A stretch of 64,000 nucleotides of DNA from Nocardia sp. SYP-A9097 (lineage in GTDB: Bacteria; Actinomycetota; Actinomycetes; Mycobacteriales; Mycobacteriaceae). The notes beneath the pieces were generated by a model. That model did not search any database, was not told the origin of the DNA, and saw only the letters and a program-made list of their open reading frames with translations. The stretch is taken from contig NZ_WJIC01000024.1 in assembly GCF_009649815.1 (NCBI RefSeq), positions 1 to 64,000 on the forward strand, given 5' to 3'. Below are positions 7,396 through 15,019 of the stretch, piece after piece. The translations under genes and the position numbers were made by a program. Each line of letters starts with the position of its first letter. Positions within the stretch are counted from its first letter, which is position 1.

Positions 7396-8295
7396 ATGAC
7401 CGAACCTGCTCACCACGATGCCGAAACAGCAACCGCTGCTCCGACATTCGTGTTCGTACACGGCCTGACCAGTAACAGCTTCTATTGGGCGCCCGTGGTC
7501 CGCGAACTGGCCCTGCTCGGCCACCGCAGCCTGCCGGTGGATCTTCCCGGACATGGGCTCGATGCCTCGATACCACTGGCCTACCAGACGCAGGACATTG
7601 CCGGGTTCTCGGCGTCGCCGTCACCGATGGCCACAATCACAGTGCAGGACAATGTCACCCGCGTCATCGACGTGGTGCAGAAGGTGCGTCGGCACGGACC
7701 GGTCATTCTGGTCGGGCACAGCCTCGGCGGCATCACGATCGGTTTGGTCGGCAACGCCATACCCGAGGCCGTCCACCGCCTGGTCTACCTCTCCGCATTC
7801 TGCCCATCCACTCCGGATGCACCCAGTGCAATGGCGCTGAGTCAGACCCCCGAGGCCATGAAAGATGTGCCGATCCCCAACACCGACCACTCGCTGTTTC
7901 TGGGAATGGAACCGGTATCCCGCGGCCTCATACGCTTCAACCTTCGTTCCCCTGATCCCGTGGCCCTGGAGGACTTTCGGCTGACCAACATGCCCGAAGC
8001 CACCCTGGAGCAGACATTGACGGTGATCAACTACGGCATGCAACCCGAAGACGGGGCACAGACCAGCTTCGCCGACGCCCGAGTGGAAGCCGACACGTGG
8101 GGACGGATACCCCGCAGCTTCATCCGCCTCACCTGGGACAATGTGATCTCTCCGGCGCTGGCCACGAAAATGATCGACGACGCCGACCATCTCACACCGG
8201 ACAATCCCTTCGATGTCCACAGTCTGGCATCCGGACACGTAGGTGTCGTCCTACAGGCCCGCGAGCTGGCCGCCATCCTCGACCGCCTCGCCTGA
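7396..8295 (+). CDS. alpha/beta hydrolase (esterase-like)
   Basis: A 299-residue cytosolic hydrolase. It shows the oxyanion-loop motif FVHGLTSNSF near residue 21, the nucleophile elbow GHSLGG (Ser near residue 112), and a C-terminal ASGHVGVVL with the likely catalytic His. GAAGGA lies about seven bases before the ATG. It resembles the salicylate-esterase/EstC-like group of single-domain hydrolases. The substrate is unknown. Divergent orientation from the HTH/MarR regulator suggests induction by a small ligand. Confidence 0.85.
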   Translation: MTEPAHHDAETATAAPTFVFVHGLTSNSFYWAPVVRELALLGHRSLPVDLPGHGLDASIPLAYQTQDIAGFSASPSPMATITVQDNVTRVIDVVQKVRRHGPVILVGHSLGGITIGLVGNAIPEAVHRLVYLSAFCPSTPDAPSAMALSQTPEAMKDVPIPNTDHSLFLGMEPVSRGLIRFNLRSPDPVALEDFRLTNMPEATLEQTLTVINYGMQPEDGAQTSFADARVEADTWGRIPRSFIRLTWDNVISPALATKMIDDADHLTPDNPFDVHSLASGHVGVVLQARELAAILDRLA

Positions 8296-8390
8296 ACCAA
8301 CAACGACTTCTCGAAGATGTTGACGCGTCCCGAACTCAACTGAACCCTCGAGTTTTCGGGGGAGCGCCCGTACTGCGCCAACACACTGTC

Positions 8391-8450
8391 ATGCCGCGTA
8401 TCGCGCTGGCCGAACCGGCCAGTCCTGCGCGTCGGAAGATCAACGGGCGG
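8391..8450 (+). repeat. dispersed intergenic repeat, copy F
   Basis: ATGCCGCGTATCGCGCTGGC is followed by CGAACCGGCCAG and GAAGATCAACGGGCG, aligned with copies A-E. It lies between the hydrolase and the immunity-like gene. The rest of 8296-8567 shows nothing else. Confidence 0.5.
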
Positions 8451-8567
8451 AACCCAACCCGTGTCGGAGAACGCATTGAACTGCCGATGATCGAGCACCG
8501 TGAGTGCTGGTTCTTCAGCATCCGCTGCGATCATGGCCGGTGAGTCACCGAGGAGACAGGAGTCGAA

Positions 8568-8798
8568 ATGGCCAAGCTCGATCGTGAGCAACTCATCGAA
8601 CTGGTCGCGCGCATCGCGAGTGCCGAAGGTAGCGACGAGCAGCTGAATGAATGGCTCACTCAGCTACAAGATTCAGTGGCGGACCCACACATCTCCAACC
8701 ATATCTTCTGGGACTTCTCCGACCCTCCGCTGACTCCTGAGCAGATCGTGGACAAGGCACTGGCCTACCAGCCGATCGCGCTGGGCGGACCGGATTAG
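8568..8798 (+). CDS. colicin/pyocin-type bacteriocin immunity protein (orphan)
   Basis: A 76-residue acidic protein with the short Colicin_Pyocin immunity pattern: LIELVARIASAEGSDEQLNE, then an HISNHIFW segment matching the HPxxSDLIFYP motif, then LTPEQIVDKALAYQPI. Known members are four-helix proteins that bind and block DNase-type colicins. GGAGACAGGAGT precedes the ATG. No nuclease toxin lies nearby, so it is either an orphan that protects against neighbours' toxins or a member with another role. The short length is normal for this subgroup. Confidence 0.65.
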   Translation: MAKLDREQLIELVARIASAEGSDEQLNEWLTQLQDSVADPHISNHIFWDFSDPPLTPEQIVDKALAYQPIALGGPD

Positions 8799-8885
8799 CC
8801 GATGCTCGCCGCTGATTCTGTTGTCGGACAGGGGATATAGAGTCTGATTGACGGCCGGGAACAGGCCGTCGGATTCATTCTGGAT

Positions 8886-9353
8886 TTGGGGGAAGCCATT
8901 CGTACTCGAGGTGTATGGGCTGCGGCGCTGGTCGTTTCGGCGCAGGTATGTGTGGGCTTGATGGTGGCGTCGCCGGCTCATGCGGCGGACCCAGAAGGGG
9001 CGCGGCTGGCCGGTTGCGACTTCGGTGTGGCCGTGTCGACGTACGACTATCGGATCATCGATTCATATATCAACGACATCCTCGACCGGACGACGGGCGA
9101 GTTCCGTGAGAAATTCCAGTCGGGTACCGATGGATTGCGGGGTGCGATCGTAGACGCACATGCCCACTCCGAGGCCAAGAAGGTGCAGTGCACGCTGCTG
9201 TCGGGCGACTCCGAACATGCCGAGATCACGCTGGAGTCCGACATAGTTCTCACCAGCGACGTGGCCGGGCACCCACCGCGTTCCTTCCACACCACCAGCA
9301 CCCACGGCGTCGACAATGTGGACGGGCGCTGGCTGATCAGCAGCACGTCTTGA
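8886..9353 (+). CDS. secreted protein with an Mce-associated (Mas-like) domain
   Basis: A 155-residue protein with an N-terminal signal (WAAALVVSAQVCVGLMVASPA, then HAADPEG). The domain after it resembles Mce-associated proteins: YDYRIIDSYINDILDRTTGE, FREKF, then VQCTLLSGDSEHAEITLE and a closing VDGRWLISS. Usual family members have a membrane anchor and sit in mce operons; here there is no mce cluster and the anchor is replaced by a cleavable signal. The start is inferred as TTG at 8886 because no ATG or GTG precedes the signal peptide; the ribosome site is weak. Confidence 0.6.
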   Translation: MGEAIRTRGVWAAALVVSAQVCVGLMVASPAHAADPEGARLAGCDFGVAVSTYDYRIIDSYINDILDRTTGEFREKFQSGTDGLRGAIVDAHAHSEAKKVQCTLLSGDSEHAEITLESDIVLTSDVAGHPPRSFHTTSTHGVDNVDGRWLISSTS

Positions 9354-9397
9354 ATCAGCCGTCCGCTCGATGATCGAGGGCGGACAGCGTCCTCACC

Positions 9398-9426
9398 CGA
9401 AACCCCTGCTGTCAGTGGGGGTTTCG
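9398..9426. terminator. hairpin between convergent genes
   Basis: CGAAACCCC pairs with GGGGTTTCG around a short loop, between the end of the Mce-associated-like gene and the end of tenA. It can serve both directions. No long T-run follows. Confidence 0.65.
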
Positions 9427-9488
9427 CTTCAACTCATCCCCAAACGAAGGGAACTCCCACCGAGCCCCGGTTCGACGATCGAACCGGT

Positions 9489-10100
9489 TCACGCGCAGCT
9501 GAACGGCACATCCCAGAACGCGAGTTCGTGGCGCATGCCGGTCAGGAATAGCTCCTCCGCGTTGTCGCCGCCCGTTTCGTCGAGCATCTGGGCGCAGCGG
9601 GCGGTGAGCGCCGCGAAGCCGGGGTCGGCGTAGGTGTCGATCCAGCGCCGGTAGCGCGGGTCGGCGGGTGGGTTCGTTGCGAGGATGGCGCCGAGCGTCG
9701 AATAGCCCCACATGCAGGGGTAGAGGGCGGCTAGGCCGTCGGCGTAGTTCACGGCCGAATCAAGCAGGAACGCAGTGTATTTCGTGCACGGTTCACCCTT
9801 GACGGCGCCGTCGAGGTCGGCGCCGAACTCCGCGGCCAGAGCGCGGTGCAGCGAGAGTTCGTCGTGGAAAGTGGCGTGCGCGAGGTCGACCAGGTCGCCG
9901 AGGTGGGCGGCGGGCGCCTGCCAGGCAAGGCGCGAGAAGACGCGGACGTAGTCGAGTAGGAACAGGTAGTCCTGTTCCAGCCAGGAGCGGAACACCGGCT
10001 CGGCGAGGTTGCCTTTCGCGATCCCCGCCACGGTCGGATGCGCCAGCTGCTCCTCGACCAGCGGGCGGCCGAGCTGCTCCAGATGTGCTGCAAGACTCAT
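9489..10100 (-). CDS. tenA: TenA/thiaminase II family aminohydrolase
   Basis: A 203-residue TenA_THI-4 protein. Family members hydrolyse aminopyrimidine breakdown products of thiamine for salvage to HMP. The catalytic Cys sits in YPCMWGYSTLG, and the C-terminal MRHELAFWD supplies the usual acidic residue. RSWLEQDYLFL in the N-terminal part is typical of the helical bundle. The start is set at the ATG at 10098-10100 because homologues begin MxLxxHL. The frame upstream of it is only the reverse of a duplicated gene fragment, which begins at the very next base, so the promoter may have been altered by that insertion. Confidence 0.85.
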   Translation of the reverse strand: MSLAAHLEQLGRPLVEEQLAHPTVAGIAKGNLAEPVFRSWLEQDYLFLLDYVRVFSRLAWQAPAAHLGDLVDLAHATFHDELSLHRALAAEFGADLDGAVKGEPCTKYTAFLLDSAVNYADGLAALYPCMWGYSTLGAILATNPPADPRYRRWIDTYADPGFAALTARCAQMLDETGGDNAEELFLTGMRHELAFWDVPFSCA

Positions 10101-10184
10101 ACTCCACAATAGCGGGAATTCTTCTGGGAACTGCACGAGGACGGACACTATGAACGAGCCCTCGACGAGCTTGATGACCTTCTG
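10101..10184 (+). pseudogene. broken copy of the 3' end of the gene at 5818
   Basis: This 84-base block matches 6028-6111 except at three positions. One turns CAG into a TAG stop, one changes TAC to CAC, and one is silent. It abuts the tenA start codon exactly. It has no start and is not a gene. It records a recombination or gene-loss event. Confidence 0.85.
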
Positions 10185-10265
10185 AACCGATTCGTATCAT
10201 CTGTGTACTCGCCTGTCAGCGAACAGCTTTCGCGGTAGGCGCGTCACAGCGGATACGCTTGCGCC

Positions 10266-10666
10266 ATGGCGGTGGTGGTCACGGCGGCGGGTTTGAGTGC
10301 AGGTGAAACGATCGATTTCGACGGTGAGCCGGCGTTGATTCAGAGTCTGGCCCACCGGCGCACACCGAAGGGCGACGACGTTTACGACCTCGAGCTCGAG
10401 GTCTTGTGTTCAAGTGTCAGCATCGGGCGTTCTTTCCGTGCGGGCGACAAGGTCGAGCTGGTCGCGTGGAGGCAAAACCTGTCACGTTGGCGTCAGCTAT
10501 CGCGGAGATCTCGACGTTCGCCGATTCCGACGGCTTGCTGTACGAGTTGAGCTGTGAAGACATCCAGCCGGCCGTCAAATACTTGTACGAAGGCACCCCG
10601 GAGATCTTCTACCTGAGCTTGTACAACGGCGAGGCTGTCACTGTACGACCTTCATCGCGGTCGTAA
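10266..10666 (+). pseudogene. frameshifted hypothetical gene
   Basis: An ATG at 10266 opens a frame of good codon usage (GETIDFDGEPALIQSLAHRR to SFRAGDKVELVAW). It loses coding character near 10470 and stops at 10550. From about 10465 the frame one base back takes over with clear coding character (PVTLASAIAEISTFADSDGL, then IQPAVKYLYEGTPEIFYLSL) and ends in TAA at 10666. Together they would make a protein of about 133 residues. A single-base deletion in or near GGAGGCAAAACC explains it; programmed frameshifting is less likely because no classic slippery heptamer is present. The family is not recognised. Confidence 0.55.
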
Positions 10667-10887
10667 TCCAGAACAGGCCGTGCCGGGCTGGCGGAATCGG
10701 CCTGAGCGGTCAGAGATCAAAGGCGGGCAGCGTATTTGCCGTCATGGCGGGGTTTGTGACCGATCAGGCCGCCCGAACTCCTTTCAGATGTACGGCATCT
10801 CACGCCGGTGGAAGGCATGTCAGGCCGATTATGTGGTGGGGCCGTCGGTCCAGATGTTCCACGAACCTCTGAGCACGTCGGAGTTGT

Positions 10888-11613
10888 GTGAACTGCGCAG
10901 GGTGCGCTCTTGCCGATGCCTACCGGATCAACGACGAAGAGCGCCGGTTGCTGATCTCCCTCTCGCAAGAACTTGCATCGGTCCAGAAGAACTGGTGGCG
11001 GGCCTTCGCCGACGAGATGAACCCCCGCTTCGACCACTACATCAGTCTCGAGGAAGCTGCCCAAAGGTTGGCAGTCTGGCGGGTTACGGTCATTCCCGGC
11101 TTGCTTCAAACTCCCGAGTATCGGCGTGCGATGGTTTGGGTAGAGCATCCGGAGATGCCGTCCGACCAGGTGGAGAAGCGGGTCGAGATCTCGGTTCGTC
11201 GGCAACCCCGGCTGGAAGATCCGGATTTCGCGGTGGATGTCGTGCTGTCGGAGGCGGTTCTCCGGGACTGTATCGGAGGTCGCGGGGTGATGGCGGGCCA
11301 GCTCCGACACCTCGCTGACGTGAGCGAGATGGCCAATGTCTCGATACGTGTGGCCCCTCTCGGTACCGCTTGCGGAAATTTGGGATCCATCGTCGGTTCC
11401 TTTGTGCTGCTGGAGTTCCCGAGTCTTCCCGCAACCGGATTGGTTGAACCCCCGGTAGTCTTCGTGGAGGGATACGCGGGTGATCTCTACCTGGAGAGGG
11501 AGACTGAAGTGAAGCGGTATCGCGACGCGTTCACCGAGATCGGCCGGGTAGCGTTGAGCCAGGACACAACCAGGCAGCTCATGCTGTCGATAGCCAAGGA
11601 GTTCGGCGAGTGA
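10888..11613 (+). CDS. Scr1/DUF5753-type regulator lacking its N-terminal HTH
   Basis: A 241-residue protein that matches the DUF5753 domain found in many actinobacterial regulators: NWWRAFADEMNPRFDHYISL, then VIPGLLQTPEYRRAM, and the long beta-rich ligand-like part to the end. Such proteins normally begin with an XRE helix-turn-helix of about 60 residues. Here the frame opens only 17 codons before the GTG at 888, and no HTH could be found in any frame of 10667-10887. So the gene looks 5'-truncated. It overlaps the DUF397 gene by GTGA, as usual for this pair. Confidence 0.75.
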   Translation: MNCAGCALADAYRINDEERRLLISLSQELASVQKNWWRAFADEMNPRFDHYISLEEAAQRLAVWRVTVIPGLLQTPEYRRAMVWVEHPEMPSDQVEKRVEISVRRQPRLEDPDFAVDVVLSEAVLRDCIGGRGVMAGQLRHLADVSEMANVSIRVAPLGTACGNLGSIVGSFVLLEFPSLPATGLVEPPVVFVEGYAGDLYLERETEVKRYRDAFTEIGRVALSQDTTRQLMLSIAKEFGE

Positions 11614-11819
11614 ACATCGAACTGTCCGAAGCCACGTGGTTCAAGTCGAGCCACAGCAATTCCGGCGGCGACTGTATAGAGGCCGCACACCTGAACGGCG
11701 GCTCCGTCGGGGTGCGGGACTCGAAGCTGGGGGCAGCCAGTCCGGTCTTCGTCTTCGAGCCCGCGATGTGGGATGCGTTCAATACCGCTGTGCGAGCGGG
11801 GAAGTTCGACCAGTCCTAG
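11610..11819 (+). CDS. DUF397 domain protein
   Basis: A 69-residue protein with the DUF397 signature: ATWFKSSHSNSGGDCIEAA, VGVRDSKLG and FEPAMWDAF. These proteins pair with Scr1-type XRE regulators in actinobacteria and are proposed toxin or signalling partners. The GTG start overlaps the stop of the upstream DUF5753 gene (GTGA), the standard layout. The partner lacks its DNA-binding domain, so autoregulation is probably lost. Confidence 0.88.
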   Translation: MNIELSEATWFKSSHSNSGGDCIEAAHLNGGSVGVRDSKLGAASPVFVFEPAMWDAFNTAVRAGKFDQS

Positions 11820-11839
11820 GCGAGTTATCTTGCGAGACA

Positions 11840-11868
11840 GGGAGTTCGGGCATGATGCTCGAGCTCCC
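11840..11868. terminator. hairpin between DUF397 and HAD genes
   Basis: GGGAGTTCG pairs with CGAGCTCCC (nine pairs, one G-U) around an 11-base loop, just after the DUF397 stop and before the end of the convergent HAD gene. Confidence 0.65.
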
Positions 11869-11891
11869 TTCGTCGTCGTATCGGTCGGCAG

Positions 11892-12611
11892 TCAGAGGAG
11901 TGAACCTCTCGCTTGCTGGAAGCTTGTGACGGCTGCTATGACAGCCTGCGTGTCCCGCAGGTCTGGCAAGGTCAGGTCTGCGCCTGCGGTCCGCAGTTCT
12001 TCCGGGCTCTCGGCGCCGGATGCGACTGCTATCACGTGCGCGCCACCGTTTCTGCCTGCCTGAACATCTCGGGACGTATCCCCGATGAGGACGGTGTTGG
12101 CTTTATCGAACGTGTCACCGTACTTTTCCGATGCTCGTCTTTGTGCGATGGCGACCAAGTTGTCTCGTACATGGTCATCGGAGCCGTATCCACCGACTTC
12201 GAAATCTATGAATCCGTTGAGGGTGAATGCCGAAAGTTTTGTGATCGCATTGGGTTTGATGTTCCCACTCAGGACGGACTGAATGATTCCCGGTGTCGAC
12301 CGCAGGGCAGTCAGGGCTTCGCGCGCTCCCGGCAACTCATGGCCTTGCTCGCGCATCTTTTCGATTCTCGACAGCGTTGCGGACTCCAGCACAGACAGCA
12401 CTCGATCGGAATAGTCGGCTGCCGGCTGTATTCCGTGCTCGATCAGCATGTTTCGCATGATCTCGGGCTCGGTTCGCCCCTCGGTTCTGGCGCGATGCTC
12501 GGCACGCGTACCGGTCAGCAACTCGAACGCCCAGCCGTAAATCTCTTTGTTTACACCGTAATTCTCGATCAACGTATGATCGATATCCCACAGCACAAGC
12601 AGATCGCCCAT
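11892..12611 (-). CDS. HAD-superfamily hydrolase
   Basis: A 239-residue phosphatase-type enzyme. HAD motif I is LWDIDHTL at the N-terminus, motif II is the SVLSGN region, and motif III/IV is TVLIGDTSRDVQAGRNGGAH, the usual Mg-binding end. A helical cap lies between motifs I and II (subclass I). The ATG at 12609-12611 is chosen because it puts motif I right at the N-terminus, as in homologues; the frame is open further upstream. It is divergent from the HxlR gene, so the two share a 91-base promoter region. The substrate is unknown. Confidence 0.85.
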   Translation of the reverse strand: MGDLLVLWDIDHTLIENYGVNKEIYGWAFELLTGTRAEHRARTEGRTEPEIMRNMLIEHGIQPAADYSDRVLSVLESATLSRIEKMREQGHELPGAREALTALRSTPGIIQSVLSGNIKPNAITKLSAFTLNGFIDFEVGGYGSDDHVRDNLVAIAQRRASEKYGDTFDKANTVLIGDTSRDVQAGRNGGAHVIAVASGAESPEELRTAGADLTLPDLRDTQAVIAAVTSFQQARGSLL

Positions 12612-12702
12612 GGAGTGCGAGCCTACCGAGGTTGCTGCCGCTGTGGCCGGATCGGGTCGAGTGTGGTCGATAATGGTGGGGCCGAAACCTGTTGGAGGAG
12701 CT

Positions 12703-13032
12703 ATGGCACTGGTCATTCCGGATGTGCTGACGGAGTCGTGTGCTACGCGGCAGGCGTTGGAGCGGCTGGCGGCGAAGTGGCGGATTCTGTTGGTTTATGC
12801 GCTGCTGGATGGTCCGCATCGGCCGGCGGATTTGCGGCGTCGGCTGCCGGGTATTACGCAGAAGGTGCTGACCGAGACACTGCGCGGGATGATCGAGGAC
12901 GGGTTGGTGCTGCGGCATGTGTACAAGGAGACCGCGCCGCAGCATGTCGAATACGAGCTGACCGAGCTCGGAAAGTCGTTGCAGCAGCCGCTTGCCGCCA
13001 TCTGCGAGTGGGCGGTGGCGTCGGCGACCTGA
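12703..13032 (+). CDS. HxlR-family winged-helix regulator
   Basis: A 109-residue regulator with the HxlR pattern: KWRILLVYALLDGPHRPADL, RRRLPGITQKVLTETLRGM, EDGLVLRHVYKETAPQHVEY and LTELGKSLQQPL. These proteins respond to aldehydes or redox signals and bind as dimers. The ATG follows a strong GGAGGAG. The downstream hydrolase (13140) follows in the same direction after about 107 bases and is the likeliest target. An N-terminal Cys (VLTESCATRQAL) is at the position that is redox-active in some relatives. Confidence 0.88.
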   Translation: MALVIPDVLTESCATRQALERLAAKWRILLVYALLDGPHRPADLRRRLPGITQKVLTETLRGMIEDGLVLRHVYKETAPQHVEYELTELGKSLQQPLAAICEWAVASAT

Positions 13033-13139
13033 TCGGATGGGTACCTCGAGGTGCCTTCTACCGGTGGCCGTCACCGTGACCTACCGTCGATTCCGCATTG
13101 CCGGAGAAGGTCTTCGGCAAAGACCGAGAAGATGGCGAG

Positions 13140-14012
13140 ATGACAGTCAGTACAGTTCCGTTCAGTTTCATCAGTGCCGGTGATCGGCTGGTCGGCACGC
13201 TCTACCTGCCGGTGGGCGCGCCGACGGCGGTGGTGGTCACGACCGGACCGCTGACCTCTGTCAAGGAGCAGGCGGCGGGCGTGTACGCGGAGGCGCTGGC
13301 GCGGCGCGGGTTCGCGGCGCTGGCCTTTGATCACCGGACATTCGGTGAAAGCGAGGGCACGCCGAGGCAATTGGAGGATCCGCTGGGTAAGGCCGCGGAT
13401 ATCAGCGCGGCGGTCTCGGCGCTGCTGGCGGATGCGCGGTTCGAAGGCACACCGGTGGTGGCGCTGGGTGTGTGCGCGGGTGGCGGGTATATGGCGCGGG
13501 CCGTCGCGGATGATGCACGCCTGCGGGCTTTCGCCGGAGTGGCCGGGGTCTATGCGGATTCGTCCGCCAATCCGCCCGATCCGGCCGTGCTCGAGCGGGG
13601 TCGCCTGGCCCGCGAACGCCGACTGGCGGACGGCGTCGTCGAGTCGATTCCGGCGGTCGCCGCCGACCTGGGCGATGTGGCGATGCCATTGCATGAGGCA
13701 TTCGACTACTACGGCACCCCGCGTGGCGGGGTCCCGAACTACACCAATGCCTTCGCGGTCGAATCCTTCGAGCACACAGCGGGTTTCGACGCCCAGGAGG
13801 CCGCCGAGCAGCTGACGGTGCCGTTCCTGCTGGTGCATTCCGAGCACGCGCTGGTCCCACCGTGGGCGCGAAAGTTCTACGGTGCGGTCACATCCGAGAA
13901 GTCGGAGCTGTGGCTGGATTCGGTCGGTCAGATCGATTTCTATGACGATCCGCGGCTGATCGAACCCGCCGCCGACGCGGCCGCCGCCTTCTTCGGCAAA
14001 GCACTGGCCTGA
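13140..14012 (+). CDS. dienelactone-hydrolase-like alpha/beta hydrolase with an altered catalytic site
   Basis: A 290-residue hydrolase. The nucleophile elbow is GVCAGGGY, so the nucleophile is Cys, as in dienelactone hydrolases. The mid-domain has FAALAFDHRTFGESEG, and the C-terminal acidic residue region is LLVHSEHALVPPWA. The position where relatives carry the catalytic His (GHFDIYFDD in the relative at 47152) reads GQIDFYDD here, with Gln. The enzyme may be inactive or have changed chemistry. The ATG at 13140 is preferred over 13098 because its N-terminus aligns with relatives. It follows the HxlR gene. Confidence 0.8.
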   Translation: MTVSTVPFSFISAGDRLVGTLYLPVGAPTAVVVTTGPLTSVKEQAAGVYAEALARRGFAALAFDHRTFGESEGTPRQLEDPLGKAADISAAVSALLADARFEGTPVVALGVCAGGGYMARAVADDARLRAFAGVAGVYADSSANPPDPAVLERGRLARERRLADGVVESIPAVAADLGDVAMPLHEAFDYYGTPRGGVPNYTNAFAVESFEHTAGFDAQEAAEQLTVPFLLVHSEHALVPPWARKFYGAVTSEKSELWLDSVGQIDFYDDPRLIEPAADAAAAFFGKALA

Positions 14013-14017
14013 CACGG

Positions 14018-14056
14018 CGAACGCCGCCCGATCCCATTGGGGCCGTGCGGCGTTCG
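14018..14056. terminator. hairpin between convergent genes
   Basis: CGAACGCCGC pairs perfectly with GCGGCGTTCG, right after the hydrolase stop and before the end of the secreted repeat protein gene. It can act on both. Confidence 0.75.
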
Positions 14057-14065
14057 GCTTCGATA

Positions 14066-14809
14066 CTACGAGTGGCAGTCGTGCTTGAATGCCAGCTTTC
14101 CCGACCAGCGCTGCGAATTCGGGTCGTACGCTTGGACATACGAGTCGTTGCCGCCGGTGCAGGCTTCATGGTATCCGGTGGTCGGATCCCAGATATTGCT
14201 CTCGTAGCCAAAAGACCCTCCCGCATAACCGTTGTGCTGCCCGGCATTGACCGTGTAGGTCGCCAAACGTGCTCCGTTATTGCGATTGACGATGATGGTG
14301 ACCGTGCCATTGTTGAAATGGTCGCCATTGATCTTGAACTGGCTCCCGGCATCGGACACCGCCGTGCAGACATTCCCGGTGCACTTGTTGCCCGAGGTGT
14401 ACGTGGTGAGCCAAATGTTCAGTGACGCTTTACGATCCGCCGCCGCGGCATTGTCGTCCTTGGCCTGCTGACGGACCGCCGTGGTCACGCAGACGACGTC
14501 CCCGTTGTAGGCTTCGCGCCAAACGAACCCATTGACACAGGTATTGGGCCCGTAAGGCCCGCCACCTGCCTTGCGTGACGCGGCCGCGGAGTTGTCGTTC
14601 CGAGCCTGGTCGCGGGTGGCCGGTTTGACGCACACGTGATCGGCGGAGTTGGCTTCACGCCATACGTACCCCTCCAAACAGGTGTCCGGCCCGTAATCCC
14701 CTCCGGCATTGGCGACGGCCATGGTGCCGAACAGCCCGAAGGCGGCGGTTCCCGCGACCGCGGCGGCGAGCGCGGTCCGGGCGGCGGTGCGAGTGAATGC
14801 GGCGATCAT
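14066..14809 (-). CDS. secreted protein with two GYVWREA-type repeats
   Basis: A 247-residue exported protein. A signal peptide covers residues 1-35 (ALAAAVAGTAAFGLFGTMAV, then ANAGGD). Two repeats of about 42 residues follow, each built as YGP-TC--G-VWREA----D-VCV followed by a helical R-QA--DN-AAA-RK stretch, so each has a Cys pair. The C-terminal 120 residues are beta-rich (FNNGTVTIIVNRNNGARLAT) with two more Cys near the end. Similar repeats occur in other actinobacterial secreted proteins; no function is known to me. The ATG at 14807-14809 is the only start that gives a proper signal peptide. Confidence 0.75.
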   Translation of the reverse strand: MIAAFTRTAARTALAAAVAGTAAFGLFGTMAVANAGGDYGPDTCLEGYVWREANSADHVCVKPATRDQARNDNSAAASRKAGGGPYGPNTCVNGFVWREAYNGDVVCVTTAVRQQAKDDNAAAADRKASLNIWLTTYTSGNKCTGNVCTAVSDAGSQFKINGDHFNNGTVTIIVNRNNGARLATYTVNAGQHNGYAGGSFGYESNIWDPTTGYHEACTGGNDSYVQAYDPNSQRWSGKLAFKHDCHS

Positions 14810-15019
14810 CGGTGCGATCCTTCGTATCTGGGTTGATCGGGCTGATCTGAGAATGCGGGCGGGCACCAATGAACGACCAACGGAATACTCATGAAGGGCA
14901 TCGGAGTGTGGCGCGGGGACGCGACCCCCGCAATCCATGTCGGCCGGAGGTCCTTACGGTGGGACATATCGCAGGGAATGTTCCGGTTGCCCTGTCGCGT
15001 GAGGAGGAGTGAGGCTGGC

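Noticed and set aside
8595..8798. A nuclease toxin partner for the immunity protein
   Set aside because: None of the frames on either strand within several kb shows a colicin-type nuclease motif.
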